A stretch of 64,000 bases of DNA from Rhizobium sp. WYJ-E13 (lineage in GTDB: Bacteria; Pseudomonadota; Alphaproteobacteria; Rhizobiales; Rhizobiaceae): contig NZ_CP076855.1 in NCBI RefSeq assembly GCF_018987265.1, positions 342,181-406,180 of the forward strand, in the 5' to 3' direction. A model generated the notes under the pieces. That model made no database searches and was not told the origin of the DNA. It was given only the letters and a program-made list of their open reading frames with translations. Every line of letters begins with the position of its first letter. Positions within the stretch are counted from its first letter, which is position 1. Below are positions 8,929-17,530 of this stretch, piece by piece. A program made the translations under genes and the position numbers.

Positions 8929-9813
8929 TCAGCCCCAGGCGACCTTGCCGAGCGCATTCAAGGGAAAACGGAGGTACCGCTGGCCATTGGATTCCGGTTC
9001 AGGGAGCCTGCCGCCGTTAATGTTGATTTGAAGCGCGTGGAGGATCAGTTTCGGCATTGGAAGGGTTTTGTCTCTTGCCTCCCGCAAAGTGACGAATTCG
9101 CTGACGCTGGCGCAACGCGACAGATGAATATTGGTGGCCCGTTGCAAGTGAACCGTGCTTTCCCATTGTGGTTCCCTTCCTCCCGGCTGGTAATCGTGGC
9201 CGACGAAAATACGCGTGTCGTCAGGCAGCGAGAGGATTCTCTGCATGCTTGACCAGAGACTCTTTGCACTTCCACCGGGGAAGTCGGCTCTCGCCGTCCC
9301 GCTATCGGGCATGAACATCGTATCGTGGACGAAGGCGCAGTCGCCGATGCAATAGGTGACCGATGCGAGCGTGTGGCCAGGAGAAAAAAGGACCGTAGCT
9401 TTGATATTGCCGACGCAGAACGCTTCACCATCGGAAAACAGATGATTCCACTGCGATCCGTCAGTTGGAAAATCGGGCAAATTATAAGTGTCCCGCCACA
9501 GTTTTTGAACATCGACCACGTGCTCGCCTATTGCGGTCGGCGCCCCGGTCTTGTCCTTCAGATAGGCGGCGGCTGAGAAATGGTCGGCATGGGGGTGAGT
9601 GTCGAGAATCCACTGAATATGCAGTTGCCGCGCGGCAACGTAATCCAAAATGACGTCCGCACTTTCGGTTGCTATGGAGCCGGATTTCTCGTCGAAATCC
9701 AGCACCGGGTCGATGATGGCGCAGGCTCCCGTCTCCGGATCGCTGACGACATATTGCACAGACGACGTTCGCCGATCAAAAAATGCCGCTACGTCTGGCT
9801 TTTGCATGATCAT
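8929..9813 (-). CDS. MBL-fold metallo-hydrolase, persulfide dioxygenase/BLH-like
   Basis: A 294-residue metallo-beta-lactamase-fold protein with THPHADH (His73, His75, Asp77, His78) as the metal-binding motif, later VLFSPGHTLASVTYCI and a distal Asp in FVHDTMFMPDSGTARADFPGG, then FVGHDYQPGGREPQWEST. The TARADFPGG stretch and the order of motifs are typical of the ETHE1/BLH branch, whose iron enzymes oxidise glutathione persulfide to sulfite. Its ATG overlaps the stop of the upstream aminotransferase as ATGA. With a sulfite-exporter-like gene downstream, desulfuration, persulfide oxidation and export form a coherent path, but glyoxalase II-like activity is not excluded. Confidence 0.88.
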   Translation of the reverse strand: MIMQKPDVAAFFDRRTSSVQYVVSDPETGACAIIDPVLDFDEKSGSIATESADVILDYVAARQLHIQWILDTHPHADHFSAAAYLKDKTGAPTAIGEHVVDVQKLWRDTYNLPDFPTDGSQWNHLFSDGEAFCVGNIKATVLFSPGHTLASVTYCIGDCAFVHDTMFMPDSGTARADFPGGSAKSLWSSMQRILSLPDDTRIFVGHDYQPGGREPQWESTVHLQRATNIHLSRCASVSEFVTLREARDKTLPMPKLILHALQININGGRLPEPESNGQRYLRFPLNALGKVAWG

Positions 9814-11291
9814 GCCTCGACCGAAGCGCGACGAGGAAAGAAAATTGCCCTCGAGGGATCGAAATCGTAGTCGGGCGCGAATGTTAGTGCATCCTTGGCC
9901 AACTGTGCCACCGACCGCAGTATGAAGCCCACTTTGTCCTCCGACAGCAGCACGCTGAAGTTCAAGCGCGTGAAGCCTGGCTTCTTGATTTCATCCCCGG
10001 AAAGGATGGCCTGCCGCATGAGGTCCGATGCCTCGTCATCGATGGACAATAGCCTGTGAACATAGGGGCCTGCGCAGGCGCATCCGCCACGGGCCTGGAT
10101 GCCAAAACGGTCGCTGAGCATCCGGGTCACCAGTTGCTGATGCACGTAACCGCCCTTGCCATCGATGACACGGAACGAAAATATCGGCAGCCGATCTTGC
10201 TGCTGCAGGCCTAACAATTCCAACTGCGGAATCGACCTCCACGCGTGGAATGCAGCGATCGTCAAATCTTGATTGCGCAGCCGCATTGCGTCAAGCCCGA
10301 TTGCATGCTTGACGATGAAGGCGAGAGCCGATCGTATATCGCCGATGACATTCGGCGTCCCGGCCTCTTCGCGAGACTCCAGGCTGTCGCTGTAGTCGTG
10401 GGAAGTGGGCGAAACGAATTTTACGGTTCCGCCGCCTGGCCATGAGGGTTTGCCGGATACGACCGCATCGCGACGCACGATCAGGATGCCGGACGAGCCA
10501 GGGCCTCCGATGAACTTGTGGGGTGACACGACAATAGCATCGATTTCAGCCTCTGCGCTGGGCGACATGGCGATTGGCAGATAGGGGCCGCCGCCGGCAT
10601 AGTCCCAAATCACTTTGGCTCCTGCTTCCTTGGCCTGTTCGGTAATGGCTTTCACGTCGGTGACGATGCCAGTGACATTCGAAGCAGCCGAAAATGCGCA
10701 AATGATGAGATCCGGCGTCCCCTCACGCAATGCCTCTTCCAGCCGGACAGGATCTGGCCCACCGGTCGGTGCCTCCGGTATTTCGATGATGTCAGCACCG
10801 CTTTCGCGCCACGGGAGAATATTCGAGTGATGTTCGTAGGGGCCGATGATGACGCGAACGGATTTATCCGCTGCCACGGCCTCCGAGACGCCGAATAGCG
10901 TCACCAGGCGGTTGATGCCGGCCGTCGCTCCAGAACCGGTGAAAATCACGGCATGGCGTGCGTCTGCCCCGCAATACTGAGCAATCAGCACGCGGGCTTC
11001 CCCCCGAAGTCTGGTCATAAAGCTCCCGCAGTACGAGGCCTCGGTATGGCTATTAGCGTAGTAGGGCAGGACCTCTTCGAGGATAAATTGCTCGACCTGA
11101 CGCAACGCGCGCCCTGACGCGACGTAATCGGCATAAACCAGGGGCTTGCTGCCATAGGGGCCGGTGATGGTCGCCGATGAACCGACAAGCCCGTCGCGGA
11201 GGTTGTCGATCAGATCCCGGCCCACCAGGCTTTTACGGAAGCGGCCAAGCGGACTTGAACTGTCGCTCGCTTGATAGGCAACTGCGGACAT
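9810..11291 (-). CDS. Class V aminotransferase, cysteine desulfurase-like
   Basis: A 493-residue PLP enzyme of the class V/SufS-like fold. The PLP lysine lies in IVVSPHKFIGGPGSSG (Lys259), with GSGATAGINRLV and the Asp of VIWDYAGGGPYLPI as cofactor contacts. The C-terminal part carries GIQARGGCACAGPYVHRL, a Cys-rich loop where desulfurases keep a catalytic Cys. It is longer than SufS (about 410), mainly through N- and C-terminal additions. It is the first gene of a leftward operon with an MBL hydrolase and a TauE-like exporter and is divergent from an Lrp-type regulator. A role in cysteine or related thiol breakdown is inferred, not shown. Confidence 0.85.
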   Translation of the reverse strand: MSAVAYQASDSSSPLGRFRKSLVGRDLIDNLRDGLVGSSATITGPYGSKPLVYADYVASGRALRQVEQFILEEVLPYYANSHTEASYCGSFMTRLRGEARVLIAQYCGADARHAVIFTGSGATAGINRLVTLFGVSEAVAADKSVRVIIGPYEHHSNILPWRESGADIIEIPEAPTGGPDPVRLEEALREGTPDLIICAFSAASNVTGIVTDVKAITEQAKEAGAKVIWDYAGGGPYLPIAMSPSAEAEIDAIVVSPHKFIGGPGSSGILIVRRDAVVSGKPSWPGGGTVKFVSPTSHDYSDSLESREEAGTPNVIGDIRSALAFIVKHAIGLDAMRLRNQDLTIAAFHAWRSIPQLELLGLQQQDRLPIFSFRVIDGKGGYVHQQLVTRMLSDRFGIQARGGCACAGPYVHRLLSIDDEASDLMRQAILSGDEIKKPGFTRLNFSVLLSEDKVGFILRSVAQLAKDALTFAPDYDFDPSRAIFFPRRASVEA

Positions 11292-11389
11292 GATCGTCTC
11301 CCTGCATTAAGCGTTGACAGGGAGCTTATTGTGCCTCACTTGTGGAAACATCACCTATATTTTCGCATTTTTGGCAGTCTATGTGTCAA

Positions 11390-11872
11390 ATGATCACGAA
11401 ATCTGAAAAAATCGACATTTTTGATCTGAAGATTTTAACTTGCCTTCAGAACAACGCGAATTTGTCGCAGCGCGATCTCGCCGAAGAGGTCGGACTGTCA
11501 CAGAACGCCTGCTGGCGTCGGCTCCAACGCTTGCACACGATCGGCATGATCCAGGGGTCTTACGGCAAGATAGACCTGCCGGCTCTTGGATTGGATTTGA
11601 CGGTCTTTGTTATGGTTCGCACACGTCACCACTCGAAAGAATGGGCTGATGATTTCCGTGCCCACGTCGAGCGGCTTCCCGAAGTCATCGATTTTTACCG
11701 GATCGGCGGTGATTGGGATTATCTGATGAAGGTCGTCACGCGGGGCATGTCCGGATATGACGCCTTTTACCAAAAGCTGATCACTAACTTCGATCTAGCG
11801 ACAGTGACTGGCTTCTTTTCGATGGAAGCGATTATCAATAATCGAGCCGTCGATCTGAACCGGATAAGATAA
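11390..11872 (+). CDS. Lrp/AsnC family transcriptional regulator
   Basis: About 160 residues: an N-terminal helix-turn-helix (DIFDLKILTCLQNNANLSQRDLAEEVGLSQNACWRRLQRL) and a C-terminal RAM ligand domain with the usual FYRIGGDWDYLMKVV stretch. The ATG at 11390 gives the standard family length; the frame extends upstream to 11342 without a better start. It is divergent from the desulfurase-like gene, so it probably controls that operon in response to an amino acid. Confidence 0.9.
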   Translation: MITKSEKIDIFDLKILTCLQNNANLSQRDLAEEVGLSQNACWRRLQRLHTIGMIQGSYGKIDLPALGLDLTVFVMVRTRHHSKEWADDFRAHVERLPEVIDFYRIGGDWDYLMKVVTRGMSGYDAFYQKLITNFDLATVTGFFSMEAIINNRAVDLNRIR

Positions 11873-11876
11873 TCGC

Positions 11877-11896
11877 TTGCCGCCGGACGACGGCAA
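11877..11896 (+). terminator. Weak terminator-like hairpin after the Lrp gene
   Basis: TTGCCG and CGGCAA form a six-base-pair stem around an eight-base loop, four bases after the stop codon. No clear T run follows, so termination is uncertain. Confidence 0.3.
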
Positions 11897-12486
11897 ACCC
11901 GTCAGACGAGACGCAGCAAGCCCCATCTCGACAGCAAGGTCCTTCGAGTCGCGGACCGGAACTCCATCAGGGGAACAGCATGTCGGACCGACGTAATCGA
12001 AAGCGCCTCGACTATTAAGCAAAGACGAGGTAGCGGCCTGACCCAGCTCATCGATTGGTCGATCATCGACATCGCCGGGTTAAGATCACAATGACCAGCA
12101 ACATGAACGGGCCGGGACGCTCGCCGTTCCCGGCTGGGCGATTTTCCCTCCTTGAAGAACCGCTGTAGCGTTTGAGGATCCAGTCTATAAGTCCCAGTCG
12201 CGCGCCCGGCTCCGACGCCAATGTCGCCACCGAAACCGGAGTGCCGACCCCCTGGCTGGCCTGGGCGCGCCGCGCTCAAGATCCGCAGCAGACGAAAAGC
12301 CGGATTGGTCTCCTCGGTTACGATCAGGGAGCGATTTTCGCCGGGTGATTGGCGCTGCCGCACAGGGCGCATGCCGCCCTGGTCGAAGTCTGAGGGACAA
12401 GATCCGTTTGAAATTCCAAAGTCGCCCGCGAATCGAACGCCGCCTTTCGACGGCATTCGATCTTCTGCCTTTCGCGGCTTCGACGC
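11897..12486. other. 590 bp without a recognised gene
   Basis: Open frames exist on both strands here (for example 11902-12456 minus and 12221-12490 plus), but their translations are rich in Arg and Pro with no recognisable domain, and none has a good ribosome-binding site. The stretch may be decayed coding DNA. Confidence 0.4.
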
Positions 12487-12867
12487 CTAGCTGAGCGCGA
12501 TGACTGCCTCTATCTCGACCTTGGCGCCGCGGGGCAAGGCAGACACCTCGTAGCAGGCGCGAGCGGGGTAGGGCGCGGCGAATGCCCGGCCGTAGATTTC
12601 GTTGAACTCCGAGAACCGCGACAGGTCAGTCACTAGCACCGTCGTCTTGACGGTCTTTGCAAGACTCGTGCCGGCTGCGATGGCGATCGCTTCGACATTG
12701 GCGAGGCACTGGCGCATCTGCTGCAGCATGTCCTCCGGCAGCTCGCCGGTCTTCGGGTCGATCGGCAATTGGCCTGAAACAAAGAGCAGCCCGCCGGCGA
12801 CGATGCCTTGCGAATATGGCCCCACCGCTGGAGGTGCCTTGTCTGTTGTTATCGCTGCCATTCTCAT
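12487..12867 (-). CDS. RidA family (YjgF/YER057c/UK114) deaminase
   Basis: A 126-residue RidA-family protein. VGPYSQGIVAGGLLFVSGQLPIDPKTGE is the N-terminal family stretch and RACYEVSALPRGAKVEIEAVIAL carries the conserved Arg and the Glu that line the imine-hydrolysing site. RidA proteins hydrolyse reactive enamines and imines made by PLP and related enzymes. It is the last gene of the operon with an amidase and an ectoine-synthase-like protein; clearing an imine or cyclic imine intermediate would fit. Confidence 0.93.
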   Translation of the reverse strand: MRMAAITTDKAPPAVGPYSQGIVAGGLLFVSGQLPIDPKTGELPEDMLQQMRQCLANVEAIAIAAGTSLAKTVKTTVLVTDLSRFSEFNEIYGRAFAAPYPARACYEVSALPRGAKVEIEAVIALS

Positions 12868-12895
12868 TCCTTTCTACTCATTGATTGGGAGTGGT

Positions 12896-13636
12896 CTACT
12901 TCACCACGCGGATGAAATGATTGTACCAGGGAGCGCTGGGCTTCAGACGCCCGCTCTCGTCCCAATCGCTCCAGCCGTTGAATTTCAGCGGTTCCTCGTT
13001 TGATACCCTCTGCAACTTCTGTCGGAGCGCCTCGGCGCAGGCCGACAGACCCTCAGGAGGTCCTAACTTGGCATCAACGCCGAACACGGCGTGCTGTGGC
13101 AGGACGCTGTAGCCCATGTAGTGTAGGGTGAAGTTGACCGGCCACAGCACGAGATCGATGTCGCCATTTCTGCCGTCGTGCCGAAACGAGGTCTCGGGAC
13201 CTCCTGCCGTGACCGACACGAACGCCTTCTTGCCCTTGAACAAGCCGGCGTCATAGCGTCGGCGACTTGAATAGAGACCGTACACGAAGACACGATCGAG
13301 CCACCCCTTCAGGATCGCGGGTGCCGCGAACCACCAGATCGGAAACTGAAGGATCAAAAGATCGGCTCTGCTGAGCTTGTCGATTTCGGCTTGCACGTCG
13401 GGCGCCGTCCTTCCGGTGTCAAAAGCGTGCCTTTGCTCCGATTGGACATCGAACCTGTCCCTCGATACCCTGTCGGTGAAATGGCGCGGCGCCTCGACAG
13501 GATCGAAGCCCGCCGCATAAAGATCAGAAACCTCGACCGTGTAACGAAGGCGCCTCAGCTCTTCGATCGCCACATCCTTCAGATGGCCGTTGAGCGAATG
13601 CGTCTCAGGATGGGCGAGAACAATCAAAGCGTGCAT
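12896..13636 (-). CDS. NAD(P)H-dependent flavodoxin-fold oxidoreductase (KefF/MdaB/NQO type)
   Basis: A 246-residue flavodoxin-like FMN or FAD quinone reductase. MHALIVLAHPETHSLNGHLKD is the N-terminal flavin-phosphate loop and ILQFPIWWFAAPAILKGWLDRVFVYG is the family core; SVTAGGPETSF follows. A strong GGGGGGAG ribosome-binding site precedes the ATG. It follows the ectoine-synthase-like gene in the same operon. Its substrate there is unknown; general quinone or azo reduction is the family norm. Confidence 0.88.
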   Translation of the reverse strand: MHALIVLAHPETHSLNGHLKDVAIEELRRLRYTVEVSDLYAAGFDPVEAPRHFTDRVSRDRFDVQSEQRHAFDTGRTAPDVQAEIDKLSRADLLILQFPIWWFAAPAILKGWLDRVFVYGLYSSRRRYDAGLFKGKKAFVSVTAGGPETSFRHDGRNGDIDLVLWPVNFTLHYMGYSVLPQHAVFGVDAKLGPPEGLSACAEALRQKLQRVSNEEPLKFNGWSDWDESGRLKPSAPWYNHFIRVVK

Positions 13637-13670
13637 TAACTCCCCCCAATATCAGTTGGCTCGACAAGGC

Positions 13671-14054
13671 CTAGGCTGCGTCGTAGCCGCCTTGGTCATT
13701 GTGCCGTTCCCCACCTGCCAAGGGCGGATTGAAGACGCAGATCAGATGCAGTTCGCCCTTTGTCGCCCTCAGCACATGTTGATCGTGCTTATCGAGTGCG
13801 TACATAGATCCGACGCCGATTGTGTAAGTCTTGCCGGTCGCCACATCGAAAACCTCGCCTTCGCCGGCGATGCAGTAATTGGTCTCGAGATGATCCTTGT
13901 AATGACAATGGATCTCAGTGCCTTGCGGCACACGCGTGTGGTGGACCGAGTAGCCCATACCGTCATTCTTGACGATCAACCGTGTGCTGATGAACTTCTC
14001 CGTGGCGACAAACTGTTCGCTGTCCTTCAGGTCATCGATATGACGAACGATCAT
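13671..14054 (-). CDS. ectC: Orphan ectoine synthase-like cupin (EctC family)
   Basis: A 127-residue cupin that matches ectoine synthase along its length. The iron ligands known for EctC are all present: Glu57 in YKDHLETNYCI, Tyr85 in SMYALDKHD and His93 in DQHVLRA; Tyr52 and the tail CVFNPPLAGGE also match. Position 21, usually Trp, is Phe. EctC closes N-gamma-acetyl-diaminobutyrate to ectoine by water elimination. No ectA or ectB is nearby. Instead its ATG overlaps the amidase stop (ATGA), in an operon with a polar amino-acid-type importer, so it may act on an imported compound, cyclising or hydrolysing it. Confidence 0.85.
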   Translation of the reverse strand: MIVRHIDDLKDSEQFVATEKFISTRLIVKNDGMGYSVHHTRVPQGTEIHCHYKDHLETNYCIAGEGEVFDVATGKTYTIGVGSMYALDKHDQHVLRATKGELHLICVFNPPLAGGERHNDQGGYDAA

Positions 14055-15385
14055 GGCTGTTGCTCCGCTGTTGGCCGTGTATTGCGAAAAACTGCTTCGA
14101 TTGCTCTGGAGACGGCCAGCAACCTGGCATCTCGGCCCCGATAGCCCGTCGTCATGAAGCCGACGGGTCTCGACGGATCCGGCGCGATTGTGACACTCGG
14201 TGCATCCACCCTGTTTGCCACTTCCGTGAGCCGGAATGTCAGTCGGTTGAAGCGATAATATGACTCGTCGGCTTCGACATCTTTGACGCGAGGAGGGATG
14301 ATCGGGACAGTGGGCGTCAGCAGTGCATCAAAACTGTCGAGACGGCGATGATAGGCGTCCGCCGCCTTGGCGAGCTTGTCCAGGGAAGATGCGTACGCGC
14401 TTGCCCGTACATCGGCGCCGAGCTGGATGCGTGGCCCGACACGGGGGTCATAGAGATCCTTAGACTGCTCGAGATAGGGCCGATGCCAGGCATAAGCCTC
14501 GGCGATGATAATACCTCCCTCGACTGCAATGGGACCGTAGGTTGAAAGTTCGGGGAACTCCTTTTCGACGATCGTCGCCCCAGCAGCCCGCAAAGCTTCC
14601 AGAGAGGCGCGGAACGACGATGCGATCTCCTCGTCGGTATCTGCGTAGGCGAATTGAACGGGAACCAAAAAACGCATGCCATCGACCGCGAGGGTTTCGT
14701 CGGGATGGTGCATTCCTGTGACCGCCGCGTCGACGCGTTGGAGCATCGACACGTCCCGCGCGATGAAGCCAGGAATGTCGAACGTTGGCGAAAGAAACAG
14801 CATGCCGTCCCGGTCGTAGCGATGGTGACTGGGCTTGAAGCCGGCAAGTCCACAAAAGGCTGCCGGGATACGGATGGAGCCGCTTGTATCGCTTCCGAGC
14901 GCGACATCGGCGAAGCCGAGCGCTACAGACACCGCCCCCCCAGACGTGGATCCTCCGGCAGTGCGCTCGCGGGCCGGATCAAGGGGTGAGCGCGGCGTTC
15001 CGAACGAAGCGTTGATCCCCAGAGCGCCAAACGCGAATTCGGTCATGTTGGACTGATTGACGATGACCGCCCCCTGACGGCGCAACGCTGTCACGAGACC
15101 TGCGTCCCTTTCAGCCGGCGGGGCCTTCTCCATCACACGAGACGCTGCCGTAGTGACCCAGCCGGCAACGTCGAAGCAGGCCTTTACGCTGAGCGATATC
15201 GGCAGGGATGGACACAAGCCGGTCGATGCAAGTGCTTCCCAGGCCTGAGCCTCCGACAACGCCTGCTCGTCCCGCCGGTGGAAGACCGCAAGTCGTGCAT
15301 CCTCGGCGCATTCGTCCATCCGCTCCAGCTGGCCACCGATCCGGCGCCGGAACCCCTCGATCATCGGCTTTCGATTGGTTTGCAT
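14051..15385 (-). CDS. Amidase signature family hydrolase
   Basis: A 444-residue amidase with the Ser-Ser-Lys machinery: Lys in LPISLSVKACFDVAGW, the first Ser in GGSTSGGAVSVALG and the nucleophile region DTSGSIRIPAAFCGLAGFKPS. The glycine-rich signature is complete, so it should be active. Typical substrates are amides, imides or N-carbamoyl compounds. It starts after GGAG at good spacing, just downstream of the ABC ATPase gene and coupled to the EctC-like gene. Hydrolysis of an imported amide or N-acyl amino acid before or after the EctC step is a reasonable inference. Confidence 0.9.
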   Translation of the reverse strand: MQTNRKPMIEGFRRRIGGQLERMDECAEDARLAVFHRRDEQALSEAQAWEALASTGLCPSLPISLSVKACFDVAGWVTTAASRVMEKAPPAERDAGLVTALRRQGAVIVNQSNMTEFAFGALGINASFGTPRSPLDPARERTAGGSTSGGAVSVALGFADVALGSDTSGSIRIPAAFCGLAGFKPSHHRYDRDGMLFLSPTFDIPGFIARDVSMLQRVDAAVTGMHHPDETLAVDGMRFLVPVQFAYADTDEEIASSFRASLEALRAAGATIVEKEFPELSTYGPIAVEGGIIIAEAYAWHRPYLEQSKDLYDPRVGPRIQLGADVRASAYASSLDKLAKAADAYHRRLDSFDALLTPTVPIIPPRVKDVEADESYYRFNRLTFRLTEVANRVDAPSVTIAPDPSRPVGFMTTGYRGRDARLLAVSRAIEAVFRNTRPTAEQQP

Positions 15386-15399
15386 GTCGATCTCCAGAT

Positions 15400-16170
15400 T
15401 CAGCTAAGGTGCACGGCGCGCAGGAAGGCGCGGGTGCGCTCATTCTTGGGCTGCGAAAGCAAGGCCTCGGGCCCCCCTTCTTCGACCACCCTGCCGCCTT
15501 CCATGAAGCAAACGCGGTCGGCAATGGCCCGCGCCACACCCATCTGATGGGTAACCACCAAGACGGTCAGATCGCGAGCGCTCGCAAGATCACGCATGAC
15601 GCCAAGGACCTCGCCGACAAGTTCCGGATCGAGAGCAGAAGTTGCCTCGTCGAAGAGCATGACCTTCGGTTCGAGCGCCATGGCACGCGCGATCGCGACT
15701 CGTTGTTGTTGCCCGCCCGACAGCCTCGACGGATAGTCGGAAAGCTTTCCGGACAGCCCGACCCGGGCCAGCAGCGCAGAGGCTCGCGCCTCCGCTTCCT
15801 TTTTCGACAGGCCAAGCACATGACGTGGCGCCGCTGCAACATTTCCGAGTGCGGTCAAGTTGGGAAACAGGTTGAAGTTCTGGAACACCATACCAGTCAG
15901 AGACCGCATCTCACGCAGATGCTGGCGCGTCGGCTGGACCAGATGTTGTCCGCGATTGAGGTGCCAGAGCGGGCGACCGCCAACCGATACTTTGCCGTGG
16001 TCGATGTCCTGCAGCGCCATAATGATACGCAGCAACGTCGACTTGCCAGAGCCACTGGGGCCGATAATAGCGACCTTCTCGCCCTTCATTACCGTGAAGT
16101 TGAACTCATCCAAGATGACGGTCGGTCCGAACCTTTTGCAGACGTTCTCGAACGTAATCATCTCGGTCAT
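15400..16170 (-). CDS. Polar amino acid-type ABC transporter ATPase
   Basis: A 256-residue ATPase of the GlnQ/HisP/EhuA group: Walker A GPSGSGKST, GMVFQNFNLFPNLTALGNV, signature LSGGQQQRVAIARAMALEP, Walker B VMLFDEATSALDPELVGEVL and H-loop VVTHQMGVARAIADRV. Its ATG overlaps the stop of the permease gene as ATGA. It energises the importer encoded by 16167-18382. Confidence 0.95.
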   Translation of the reverse strand: MTEMITFENVCKRFGPTVILDEFNFTVMKGEKVAIIGPSGSGKSTLLRIIMALQDIDHGKVSVGGRPLWHLNRGQHLVQPTRQHLREMRSLTGMVFQNFNLFPNLTALGNVAAAPRHVLGLSKKEAEARASALLARVGLSGKLSDYPSRLSGGQQQRVAIARAMALEPKVMLFDEATSALDPELVGEVLGVMRDLASARDLTVLVVTHQMGVARAIADRVCFMEGGRVVEEGGPEALLSQPKNERTRAFLRAVHLS

Positions 16171-16829
16171 TTGTATCTCCCCAGATTGTTCTGCAGCAAG
16201 TGAATGAAGCTGGCAGCAATACAGCTCATGATCAGGTAGCCGATCGCAGCCAGCGTTATGGGTTCAATGTAGCGGAACGACTGTGATCCGACGTCATTGG
16301 CTTCGAACATCATTTCGGGGACGGTGATCGCCGCCAGGATCGGCGTGTCCTTCAGCATGGTGATGAAAGTATTGCCCAAGGCCGGGATCAACGGGATGAT
16401 CGCCTGGGGAAGGATCAGATGACGGAGGGCGGCATAGCGCGAGAACCTCAAGCTTTCCACCGCATCCCACTGTCCCCGCGGGATACTGTCGAAGCCGGCA
16501 CGATATGCTTCGGCGACGTAGGCACCGTGGTAAAGACCGAGCGCCACTATGCCCGTAACAACCGGGTCCAGAACGATGCCTGTTTCCGGCAGAACGAAAA
16601 ACAGGAAATAGATCTGGATTAGCAACGGGGTGGATCGAAGGAGCTCGACAAGGCTCCTGCCGAACAAGGCAATGGGCGCTGCCGAGGATCGGCAGAAGCC
16701 GAGGAGGACGCCTCCAACGATCAGGGATGCTGCGAAACCGCCAACCGTCGCCAGGAATGTTACGACCGCCCCTCTGAGCAAGGGGGGCATCACCTCCAAT
16801 GCGAAATCCCAGGAAAACAATTCGGTCAT
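16167..16829 (-). CDS. Amino acid-type ABC transporter permease (first of a pair)
   Basis: A 220-residue HisM/GlnP-type inner-membrane permease. It has the N-terminal LLRGAVVTFLATVGGFAASLIVGG segment, the ELLRSTPLLIQIYFLFFVLP family stretch and the coupling loop SLRFSRYAALRHLILPQAIIPLIPALGN. ATGA overlaps join it to the genes on both sides, so all are translated together. Confidence 0.95.
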   Translation of the reverse strand: MTELFSWDFALEVMPPLLRGAVVTFLATVGGFAASLIVGGVLLGFCRSSAAPIALFGRSLVELLRSTPLLIQIYFLFFVLPETGIVLDPVVTGIVALGLYHGAYVAEAYRAGFDSIPRGQWDAVESLRFSRYAALRHLILPQAIIPLIPALGNTFITMLKDTPILAAITVPEMMFEANDVGSQSFRYIEPITLAAIGYLIMSCIAASFIHLLQNNLGRYK

Positions 16830-17488
16830 CTCACACCTCTCACCACTCGGCCGTGTGAGAGCGCTGTCTCGATTCTCTTCATGCCGGTCGATGCGGCCAA
16901 TGAAATGGCGAGATAGATTGCGAGGGTGACGAGCAGGACATTGCCGGAGCTGTAGCTTTTGGAAATAATTGCCTTTGCCTGAAACGTCAGATCAGGAATG
17001 GTGATGAGAGAGACAAGCGACGTGGCTTTGATCAGTTCGATCAACAGGTTTGCAAAGAGCGGCATCATCATGATGAGCGCTTCCGGCAATATGACGATCC
17101 GCATGGTGTGGAACCAGCTGAAGTTTAGCGCGGCGGCCGCATCGATCTGGTCTTTTGGAACCGCGTCAATGCAGCCGCGCACGACCTCCGCGCCATATGC
17201 GCCAAAACACAGACCGAGCCCGAGGGTCGCGCACTGTGTCGGTGACAAATTCACTCCCAGATAGGGCAGCACGTAAAACAGCCAGAACAGCTGGGCAAGG
17301 GCTGACGTACCTCGGAAAAATTCAACGTATATTGACGCGGGGATCCGCACGAAGCTATTTCGTGAAGCCCGACAAATACCCGCAAAGATCGACAGGACGA
17401 AAGCCAGTGCCGCAGACATGACGGATAGCTTCAGCGTCCAGAGAATCCCGATCAGAAAATCAAACCTGTACTGCCAAATGAGCGCCAT
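16826..17488 (-). CDS. Amino acid-type ABC transporter permease (second of a pair)
   Basis: A 220-residue partner of the permease at 16167-16829, with the equivalent segments FRGTSALAQLFWLFYVLPYLG and AAALNFSWFHTMRIVILPEALIMMMPLFAN. A GGGGAGG ribosome-binding site precedes its ATG, 42 bp after the binding-protein gene. The two permeases form the heterodimeric channel. Confidence 0.95.
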   Translation of the reverse strand: MALIWQYRFDFLIGILWTLKLSVMSAALAFVLSIFAGICRASRNSFVRIPASIYVEFFRGTSALAQLFWLFYVLPYLGVNLSPTQCATLGLGLCFGAYGAEVVRGCIDAVPKDQIDAAAALNFSWFHTMRIVILPEALIMMMPLFANLLIELIKATSLVSLITIPDLTFQAKAIISKSYSSGNVLLVTLAIYLAISLAASTGMKRIETALSHGRVVRGVR

Positions 17489-17530
17489 AACGCAACCTCC
17501 CCAAGACGCATCTATTGCAAGGGTGGTGGC

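Noticed and set aside
11902..12490. Overlapping open frames on both strands between the Lrp and RidA genes
   Set aside because: No recognisable domains, Arg/Pro-rich translations and no ribosome-binding site. Left as unassigned DNA.
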